Below, one piece after another: positions 1 to 5,428 of a DNA stretch of 6,439 bases. A program made the translations under genes and the position numbers. Each line of letters starts with the position of its first letter. The stretch's first letter is position 1. The stretch lies in contig JAPLBK010000113.1 in assembly GCA_026392775.1 (NCBI GenBank), positions 1 to 6,439 of the forward strand, written 5' to 3'. The DNA is from Actinomycetota bacterium (GTDB lineage: Bacteria > Actinomycetota > Actinomycetes > Nanopelagicales > Nanopelagicaceae). Below the pieces are notes generated by a model, which made no database searches, was not told the DNA's origin, and saw only the letters and a program-made list of their open reading frames with translations.

Positions 1-575
1 TGTTTGACTGATTCATAAGCTGTGTAGACCTTGGCCATTTGCTCTGGATTAATTCGAGGTTTCACCGTGCGCTTTCCAAGTTCAGATAAGTAATCAACTG
101 GTGCAACTTCACTCACCTTTGACCACTCAATCTCAGAGGCGATATCTCGCATTAAATCTCGTGAAGTAATCGATAACTCCCCCGTTAACTCAGCGCGCTT
201 GATTGCCTCGGTAATAAAGGCGGTCTTTGAAGTGATGAGATCTGGCGTGCGACCACCAAATACTTGTGGCCAGAAAAAGGTGAGCTGCTTAAGGGCAGCA
301 GCGTGAATAGTGCGCGCAGCAACCGATGGCACGCCGAGTGAGCGAAGGCGCATGCGCATCTCTCCTGCAGCACGGGCAGTGAAGGTAAGAGCTAAGACCT
401 TGTGTGGATCCATCACATTAATTGCAGCGGCATATGCAATGCGGTGAGTAATTGCTCGAGTTTTTCCAGTTCCAGCACCGGCAATAACACACACAGGACC
501 ACGCGTAGCAAGAGCAACGGCTCTTTGTTCGTTATCGAGAGATTCTAAAATCTCTTCTGCGCGAAGATCTGACAT
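1..575 (-). CDS. uvrD2: UvrD2-type SF1A DNA helicase, N-terminal part (3' end outside window)
   Basis: ATP-dependent 3'-5' superfamily 1A helicase of the actinobacterial UvrD2 type, expected to act on DNA in the cytoplasm during repair or replication. My translation of the minus strand gives 191 open codons from ATG (575-573) to the window edge, beginning MSDLRAEEILESLDNEQRAV. Visible motifs are the Q motif (LDNEQRAV, residues 13-20), Walker A (AGAGTGKT, 32-39), motif Ia (LALTFTARAAGEM, 61-73) and the aromatic-histidine strand (ARTIHAAALKQL, 87-98). The following region (SEIEWSKVSEVAPVDY) resembles the 1B insertion of mycobacterial UvrD2 as I recall it. Motifs II-VI and any HRDC or cysteine-rich tail lie outside the window. 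The start overlaps the nudC stop by one base (TAATG), so translational coupling is likely; only a weak, distant GGGGA (592-588) precedes it. Placement after nudC matches M. tuberculosis Rv3199c-Rv3198c, which supports UvrD2 over PcrA/UvrD1. Confidence 0.9.
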   Translation of the reverse strand, partial: MSDLRAEEILESLDNEQRAVALATRGPVCVIAGAGTGKTRAITHRIAYAAAINVMDPHKVLALTFTARAAGEMRMRLRSLGVPSVAARTIHAAALKQLTFFWPQVFGGRTPDLITSKTAFITEAIKRAELTGELSITSRDLMRDIASEIEWSKVSEVAPVDYLSELGKRTVKPRINPEQMAKVYTAYESVK

Positions 576-1522
576 TAACGCCAGGATTCCCCGCCAGTTA
601 AATCACTCACAACATAACTTTCTTTGCCAACATACCAAGCTGTGATCATCTTGCGAGCAACAGAGATTGATGGTGGCAACAAAATATCGTTGCTTGCCAC
701 AGCCCTCTTCATCTCATCTCTTGTAAACCAACGAATCTCAGTGATCTCTTCACCATCGGGCCGGGCATTTTCTGGGTGATCTGTAATTGCTTCAAAGGCA
801 ATCATGATGGATGCTGGGAAAGGCCAGGTTTGTGAGCGCAAGTAATTAATGTCGTTGCAATAAACGCCAGCTTCTTCAAAAACTTCACGTGATACACACT
901 CTTCAAAAGATTCACCTGGTTCAACAAAGCCTGCAAAAGTTGAGAAACGCTTTTCTGGCCATACTGGTTGATGACCTAACAAAATTCGGTCTGTTGAATC
1001 TTTCACTAAAACAATTACTGCTGGATCTGTGCGAGGGTGATGTTGTGTGGAGTCTTCAACGCAAACTCGAACTGATCCCCCTAAATCACTCACTGTTGCG
1101 GCGCCACACCGTGCACAACACGGATGCGTTGCATGCCAGTTCGCAAGACCCACTGCATGCATTGCTAAGGAGATTTCCACTTCATCCAAGCTACTTCCCA
1201 GTTCGCGAAGAGTTGCAAAACCTTCATACTTTTCTTCTTCACTTAAAGGCTCATTCATCCAAGAGGTTCGCCATGCGAAATATGGTGTGTTGTCATCACG
1301 ACCAAGGCCTAAGAAAAAGCGATCACCTTCTATAAATGAATCCATCTGTGCAGAAACCGTGGCCGCATCACAAAAAACAAGTGCATCTTCACTGGCACTA
1401 ATTCGCCCATCGATGATCTGAACAATCATCGCCTTTTTCCAAAGCTCTTCTAAGGCCTTGGCATCTGTGCGCAGGTGGCTAGCGCGATTAATCGGGGATA
1501 AGGATTGATTGCGCGCGCTCAT
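575..1522 (-). CDS. nudC: NudC-type NAD(H) pyrophosphatase (Nudix hydrolase)
   Basis: Hydrolyses the pyrophosphate of NADH/NAD to NMN(H) and AMP; family members also remove NAD caps from RNA. The frame is open from 1579, but I chose the ATG at 1522, giving 315 aa. That is close to the usual family length (about 313 aa in M. tuberculosis) and leaves the divergent promoter spacer free. In 315-aa numbering there is an N-terminal domain, a zinc-ribbon region with CARC (136-139) and a third Cys at 154, and a full Nudix box GX5EX7REUXEEXGU at 198-220 (GFVEPGESFEECVSREVFEEAGV in two parts: G198, E204, R212-E213, E216-E217, G219). The NADH-pyrophosphatase signature follows as SQTWPFPAS (230-238), with Thr where the consensus SQPWPFPxS has Pro. 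The second zinc CxxC is incomplete (CVED). It is the first gene of a nudC-uvrD2 unit. No Shine-Dalgarno precedes the ATG, so leaderless expression is likely. Confidence 0.93.
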   Translation of the reverse strand: MSARNQSLSPINRASHLRTDAKALEELWKKAMIVQIIDGRISASEDALVFCDAATVSAQMDSFIEGDRFFLGLGRDDNTPYFAWRTSWMNEPLSEEEKYEGFATLRELGSSLDEVEISLAMHAVGLANWHATHPCCARCGAATVSDLGGSVRVCVEDSTQHHPRTDPAVIVLVKDSTDRILLGHQPVWPEKRFSTFAGFVEPGESFEECVSREVFEEAGVYCNDINYLRSQTWPFPASIMIAFEAITDHPENARPDGEEITEIRWFTRDEMKRAVASNDILLPPSISVARKMITAWYVGKESYVVSDLTGGESWR

Positions 1523-1549
1523 AGGGGTGAACGCTACTAGCATCGCCCC
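1523..1549. promoter_or_regulatory. Divergent, dyad-symmetric promoter between nudC and the EEP gene
   Basis: This 27-bp spacer separates the ATG of nudC (minus, 1522) from the ATG of the EEP gene (plus, 1550). It is nearly a palindrome: GGGGTGA (1524-1530) faces TCGCCCC (1543-1549) with one mismatch, around a core GCTA-C-TAGC (1533-1541). Each arm carries a TANNNT -10-like hexamer: tagcat at 1538-1543 on plus, exactly -12 to -7 if transcription starts on the A of the EEP ATG, and TAGCGT at 1536-1531 on minus, eight bases before the nudC ATG. Neither strand has a convincing -35 box or Shine-Dalgarno, which fits the leaderless mRNAs common in actinobacteria. The dyad could instead be, or also be, an operator. 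The symmetry is seen directly; the promoter function is inferred. Confidence 0.45.
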
Positions 1550-2353
1550 ATGCGCATAACATCGTGGAATCTGCTGCACGGGCTGCCCATTCCCCCCGAT
1601 GAAGAAGCCGATCCGCAGGCTCTACTCTCTGCCGCCCTTAGCCAGCTCGCCACTGATGTCATAGGCCTGCAAGAAGTCGATTACTTCCTTGAACGATCAG
1701 GTATTCACAATCAAACAGGTGATGTTGCATCGATAGTGGGCGCAAAAGATTGGGCCTTTGCTCCATCGCTTATGGGATCACCGGATGAAGATTACCGAAA
1801 TCCAACTGAGAGTGATGACAAACTCATCACAAATAAAAGTGAAAAAGCACCGCCATCTTATGGAATTGGAATGGCTTCAAAGATTCCAGTTCAATCGTGG
1901 CACCGTCTAGATCTCAAAGGTTCACCAGTTGGTGTCTTAATGGCATTTCCAGTTGATGGAAAGTTGAAGCGTGTTTATGTCAGAGATCATCCACGAAGTG
2001 CATTGGCTGCCAAACTAGATAATGGTTGGCTCATCATTAACACTCACCTCTCATTTATCCCAGGATTTTCTTTAGCCCAGTTAATAAAAATTAAGCGTTG
2101 GGCAAATACTTTGGGTGTAACAGATAAATCTAAGATATTGATTATGGGAGATCTCAATCTTCCTTTTTCCATCTTTGTCCGTGATTTTAAATGGAGATCT
2201 CTGGCAGCTATGCGTACATTTCCAAGTTGGTATCCAAAGGTGCAGATAGATTATTTTCTTTCGCAAGGTCTAAAGGCTGCAGATGTGCGCCACATTCAAT
2301 ATCCGCACTCAGGAATGAGTGATCATTTACCGCTACAGATTGAAGTTGATTAA
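1550..2353 (+). CDS. Endonuclease/exonuclease/phosphatase (EEP) family protein
   Basis: A 267-aa metal-dependent phosphodiesterase of the DNase I/ExoIII-like EEP fold. All catalytic blocks are visible: SWNLLHG (Asn7), LQEVD (Glu42, metal ligand), INTHLS (His166), MGDLNLP (Asp201, Asn203), QIDYFLS (Asp234) and a terminal SDHLPL (Asp258-His259). There is no signal peptide or membrane segment, so it is probably cytoplasmic. The substrate cannot be read from sequence: the superfamily includes DNA-repair nucleases, sphingomyelinases, inositol phosphatases and RNA deadenylases. A charged linker (about 78-102) lies between the Glu42 block and the YGIGMASKIPV strand, as is common in actinobacterial members. 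The ATG at 1550 lacks a Shine-Dalgarno and is probably leaderless. It is the only plus-strand gene, divergent from nudC, and its TAA overlaps the adnB stop. A link to AdnAB or UvrD2 repair is only suggested by position. Confidence 0.9.
   Translation: MRITSWNLLHGLPIPPDEEADPQALLSAALSQLATDVIGLQEVDYFLERSGIHNQTGDVASIVGAKDWAFAPSLMGSPDEDYRNPTESDDKLITNKSEKAPPSYGIGMASKIPVQSWHRLDLKGSPVGVLMAFPVDGKLKRVYVRDHPRSALAAKLDNGWLIINTHLSFIPGFSLAQLIKIKRWANTLGVTDKSKILIMGDLNLPFSIFVRDFKWRSLAAMRTFPSWYPKVQIDYFLSQGLKAADVRHIQYPHSGMSDHLPLQIEVD
2350..2353. other. Convergent stop codons of the EEP gene and adnB sharing TTAA
   Basis: The TAA of the EEP gene (2351-2353, plus) and the TAA of adnB (2352-2350, minus) overlap within the palindrome TTAA. 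The convergent genes thus share four bases and have no intergenic space, so any transcription terminator must lie inside the opposing coding sequence. Confidence 0.9.
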
Positions 2354-4614
2354 GCCGATTCTTTACTTGCATTTGTAATCAATGCAATAAGTGCGCCTTC
2401 ATCGAGTAAGTCTGCTGGGCGATCAGTAACAGAAGTAGGAACATAGTGAAAAGCTGCACTGATCTTTGAGATATCTGTGCCTGAAAGCTTTGCCCAGGCC
2501 AATCTATACATAGCCAGCTGCACGGCAGCCGATGCATCCAGCTTGCTTGATCCAGTCTTCCAATCCACGACTTCAAAACCATCAGCTGTTGCATAGACGG
2601 CATCGATGCGACCACGCACCAAAATGCCAGCAATTGTTGTTTCAAATGGGACTTCAACGCGGGCAGGTGTGCGATTGGCATATTCACTGCCCAGCCAGGC
2701 TTTCTTCAAATCTTCTAGCTTTGAATCCTCTTCCAACGGATCTAAGTAATCCAAGTATTCATCACCAAAAAGCGTTGCTGCATTAGTGAATTGGCGTTCA
2801 ACCCATAAGTGGAACGCAGTACCACGACGTGAGTATTGATCTTGTCCACGCGGCATTGGGCGGCGAATATTGAGTGCAAGTTCCTGTGGATCCTTATGCA
2901 AGGCAACGAGGGTGGAAGTTGAAAGACGTGGAGGCAGCGCAACGCGAATAGTTTGATCCTTCACCTTGCGTTGCTCATTTATTAATGTCTGGGCATCACC
3001 AATCCATGAATTAATCTCATCTGAGTGAAATTCTTGAAGTGAGTGGATAGGTGCAGATCTCACTAATTCAATTGCAGCATCAAATGCTTGTCGGCGATTG
3101 CCTAGTGGATCGCGTGGCCACTGTGCAGAGATTGGATTTTCAATCGTTGGGTTTTCTGCTCCATCTTCAGGTGCTGCAACATCACTAACTAACAATCCAC
3201 CTAACCCACTTGCTGCTGCAGCAATCATTGTGAAGATCTCACTTGGCGCCACAGATTGTGTGCCATCTCGCCACCATGATGTCGTGCAGAGCAGGTGCGA
3301 CTTAGCGCGAGTGATAGCAACGTATGCAAGGCGCATCTCTTCACGCATCTTGATGTTATTGGTGCAATCCTTACCAAAAGCTTTGATTGCCTTTGCCGCA
3401 TCACTGTTCTTAGTTATGCCATCCAGAGAAAATCGTGGAAGCTCGTGCGCATCTCCGCGCAGCTCAAATGGCACATGCTTTTCATTTTTAATCCAATTAT
3501 CTGAATCGCCCGTATTGCCACCAGGAAATGTTCCTTCAGCCAATCCAGGCACAACAACAACATCCCACTCAGCACCTTTTGCCATGTGAATCGTCAATAT
3601 CTGCACGACATCACTGCGAATTTCAGGCGCTCCTGCCTTTAGCCCGCCTTCAGCATCGGCTGCTATATCTAGCCATACTAGAAAGGCCGAGACTGTTCCA
3701 CCTGTGCGCTCAAACTTTGCTGCTTCATCAAGGAAGCGATCTAAGTGTCTGCGACCAGATTGATTGCCATCGCGCAGCGTTATTTCACTTTCTAGGGTTA
3801 AGTAGTTTTCGATCTCACTAATCAGATCAGTTATCTGTCCACCTGCTCTGGCACGTAATCGACGTAAGTCACTCGCAAATCGAACCAGGCGTTGATATCC
3901 AATATCACTAAAGCCAAACTTCTTAGCATCTGCAATTTCATCTAGAGCATCGATAATTGATCCTGCAAATTGATCATCAGCCTCTAACTGTTCTGGGTTG
4001 CCGGCGGCAATCTTTTTAATAAATGTCTTTGAATCAGCATGCATCGCTTTGGCACGATCTCTAGAGAATGTGCCTAACGCTGCAATGTCGCGCGGTCCTA
4101 GATTAATTCGTGGTCCGGTTAGATGGCGCATCAGTGCAGAACCTGCATCAGGATCAGTAATTATCTTTAACATTGTTACAACATCGGCTACTTCTGGAAC
4201 GTGAATCAATCCACCGATTCCAATGACTTCTACTGCGATTCCAGCTTCATGCAACGCTGCTTCTATCGCAGTAATCTGACTGCGCTTTCGCACAAGCACG
4301 GCGCATGTCTTGCCAGTAGAGGGGGCCCAGTTCTTCTGAACGTATTCAGTAATCGCCTGTGCTTCAGCATCAATAGTTTCAAAGATTCCGTAGGCAACTT
4401 CGCCCTTGCCAGCTTTTGGTCGCGCCTCTAGTTCAACAACTTGTTGGCCCCCCGCTAACTTAATTTCACCACTAATGCGATTAGCAACCGACAAAATCAT
4501 TTCATCATTGCGAAACGTAGTTGGAAGAGAGAACTGAGCTTTGCCCTCCATAGAGGGATGAAAGCATGCGCACCTGTGATTGGGATGTATCTTGATATTC
4601 ATCGAGCAAAACAA
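2350..4614 (-). CDS. adnB: AdnB C-terminal part: rest of helicase motor plus RecB-like nuclease (broken gene, 3' fragment)
   Basis: Downstream fragment of the AdnB subunit of the AdnAB double-strand-break resection machine. The frame is open for 754 codons from 4614, but the first ~23 residues are an out-of-frame reading of the upstream fragment; recognisable AdnB begins at KAQFSLPTTFRNDE (residue 25, base 4542). Motor motifs present are IV (LPTTFRN, 30-36), VLVRKRSQITAIEAAL (106-121), the IGGLIHVPEV block (133-142), V (ILTIHMAKGAEWD, 339-351, then VVVVPGLAEG) and VI (EEMRLAYVAITRAKSHL, 425-441). A RecB-type nuclease follows: RRGTAFH (His602), EVPFE, GRIDAV (Asp671), VVDWKTG (Asp684, Lys686) and QLAMY (Gln699, Tyr703), so its active site looks complete. 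It has no CX2CX5C iron-sulfur set. Helicase motif III is missing upstream. An ATG at 4551 could allow reinitiation, but has no Shine-Dalgarno. This fragment alone lacks Walker A and B. Confidence 0.88.
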   Translation of the reverse strand: MFCSMNIKIHPNHRCACFHPSMEGKAQFSLPTTFRNDEMILSVANRISGEIKLAGGQQVVELEARPKAGKGEVAYGIFETIDAEAQAITEYVQKNWAPSTGKTCAVLVRKRSQITAIEAALHEAGIAVEVIGIGGLIHVPEVADVVTMLKIITDPDAGSALMRHLTGPRINLGPRDIAALGTFSRDRAKAMHADSKTFIKKIAAGNPEQLEADDQFAGSIIDALDEIADAKKFGFSDIGYQRLVRFASDLRRLRARAGGQITDLISEIENYLTLESEITLRDGNQSGRRHLDRFLDEAAKFERTGGTVSAFLVWLDIAADAEGGLKAGAPEIRSDVVQILTIHMAKGAEWDVVVVPGLAEGTFPGGNTGDSDNWIKNEKHVPFELRGDAHELPRFSLDGITKNSDAAKAIKAFGKDCTNNIKMREEMRLAYVAITRAKSHLLCTTSWWRDGTQSVAPSEIFTMIAAAASGLGGLLVSDVAAPEDGAENPTIENPISAQWPRDPLGNRRQAFDAAIELVRSAPIHSLQEFHSDEINSWIGDAQTLINEQRKVKDQTIRVALPPRLSTSTLVALHKDPQELALNIRRPMPRGQDQYSRRGTAFHLWVERQFTNAATLFGDEYLDYLDPLEEDSKLEDLKKAWLGSEYANRTPARVEVPFETTIAGILVRGRIDAVYATADGFEVVDWKTGSSKLDASAAVQLAMYRLAWAKLSGTDISKISAAFHYVPTSVTDRPADLLDEGALIALITNASKESA
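2367..2387. repeat. Inverted repeat in the adnB 3' end, just past the EEP stop
   Basis: A perfect 7-bp inverted repeat, TTGCATT (2367-2373) and AATGCAA (2381-2387), with a 7-base loop. It begins 14 bases after the EEP stop codon and lies within the last codons of adnB. It could form a weak hairpin at the EEP mRNA 3' end, but the stem is AT-rich and no T tract follows, so calling it an intrinsic terminator is not justified. Confidence 0.3.
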
Positions 4615-5428
4615 CTTTGTACTTACCTCGCTCTAGAACACCAACATCTTCAAAGTTCTGAGCAATATCTGCAGCTAGTGACATCTGATCATCAAAGGAG
4701 AACTCCCCGGCTGCTTTGCGACGCTGCATAAAGGTTTCAACCATAGGAAGCAGCGAGTTTCGCTGACGCATAGCTTTAGCAACGTCTCGAACTTCAGCGT
4801 TACTACTTCCAGTAAGAGGTTGCAAGGATGCTAAAACTTCATTGCCGATACGCTCAATGTCTTCAGCCTTTACTTGATGCTCCAGCATTAACTTAGATAG
4901 CCCCAACAAATCTTTGATGACTGTACTGACTGCGCTTTGGTTGCGATATGAATCATCAGACCAATTGCGCACAACATCAGATGCAATCTGCCAAATTGCT
5001 GCCTCACCCAATGGCTCTGCATCAGCATCAATGCCGTAGCGAATTGCATGTTCGCTCAGGAGCTTGCCTGCATAGGAGTGATATGTAGTAACAGATGTGG
5101 AAGTAGAAGTAATGTGTTTGAAGTCTTTATCTGCAGCTAATTGACGCAGGCGCTTTCGAATACGCACTGAAAGTTCTCCGGCAGCTTTGCGTGTGAAAGT
5201 AAGACCCAGGATTTGATCGGGTGTGACAAAGCCGTTTGCTACCAAATACAAGACACGGTTCGACATCGTTTCAGTCTTACCTGAACCAGCACCAGCAATG
5301 ACAACTGATGGCTCTGGTGGACTACTAATAATTTCGGATTGATATGGTGTTACAGGCTTGAGCCCAAGCTTTTCAACTATCTCTTCCGGTGAATATTTAG
5401 CTACTCGCTCCATGTTTGTAAATGTCAC
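4505..5428 (-). CDS. adnB: AdnB N-terminal part: UvrD-like motor through motif II (broken gene, 5' fragment)
   Basis: Start of AdnB, whose UvrD-like motor is, from work on mycobacteria, the principal ATPase of the AdnAB heterodimer. The 307-aa frame shows the Q motif (TPYQSEII, 27-34), Walker A (AGAGSGKT, 45-52), motif Ia (LGLTFTRKAAGEL, 74-86), a Ser/Thr-rich run before TTYHSYAGKLL (114-124) and motif II/Walker B (LLDEYQDTSQSQ, 274-285). After SSLYGG (290-295) the sequence becomes unrelated (QSSVLSSNYVSQ) and stops, where motif III should follow. AdnB-like sequence resumes in another frame at 4542. I prefer the GTG start at 5428, which overlaps the adnA stop as GTGA and has GGTGAT six bases upstream; ATG 5413 (MERVAKYSPEE) is the alternative. 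Summed, the two fragments plus about 40 missing residues approach 1,070 aa, near the ~1,100 aa of mycobacterial AdnB. Confidence 0.88.
   Translation of the reverse strand: MTFTNMERVAKYSPEEIVEKLGLKPVTPYQSEIISSPPEPSVVIAGAGSGKTETMSNRVLYLVANGFVTPDQILGLTFTRKAAGELSVRIRKRLRQLAADKDFKHITSTSTSVTTYHSYAGKLLSEHAIRYGIDADAEPLGEAAIWQIASDVVRNWSDDSYRNQSAVSTVIKDLLGLSKLMLEHQVKAEDIERIGNEVLASLQPLTGSSNAEVRDVAKAMRQRNSLLPMVETFMQRRKAAGEFSFDDQMSLAADIAQNFEDVGVLERGKYKVVLLDEYQDTSQSQVRMLSSLYGGQSSVLSSNYVSQ
4540..4557 (-). other. adnB: adnB lesion: motif III segment absent and reading frame shifted
   Basis: The upstream AdnB frame is homologous down to the GGA-GGG codons ending at 4544, and the downstream frame from about 4545/4542. 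On the minus strand both meet in TATGGAGGGCAAA. Going from one frame to the other skips one base, so the lost segment should be 3n+2 bases long, around 110-130 bp judged from family spacing. The missing part includes motif III (GDPxQxIYxWRG) and the strand after it. The junction sits on a small palindrome, CCCTC-CATA-GAGGG (4544-4557). The joint is seen directly; the size of the loss is inferred from remembered family alignments. Confidence 0.8.

Noticed and set aside
889..1421. Two overlapping plus-strand open frames opposite nudC
   Set aside because: Low-complexity, leucine- or serine-rich translations with no motif, lying entirely antisense to a gene with full Nudix motifs; shadows.
1511..1518. 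GCGCGCGC run as a regulatory site
   Set aside because: It lies in the first codons of nudC (SARNQ) and is explained by coding; no symmetrical partner or known site.
1523..1579. Longer NudC start at 1579 (19 extra residues)
   Set aside because: It would overlap the EEP coding start and run through the dyad spacer. The 315-aa product from 1522 fits family length better.
3098..3821. Plus-strand open frames opposite adnB (up to 163 aa)
   Set aside because: No recognisable domain; they mirror the strongly conserved motor region of adnB on the minus strand.
4505..4614. Programmed frameshift or intein linking the two adnB frames
   Set aside because: A frameshift could not restore the ~40 residues holding motif III, which are in no frame here, and there is no inserted sequence to be an intein.
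5085..5125. Ser/Thr-rich run (ITSTSTSVTT) in the AdnB motor as a repeat tract
   Set aside because: Too short and irregular at the DNA level to call a repeat; it is ordinary variation before the TYH strand.
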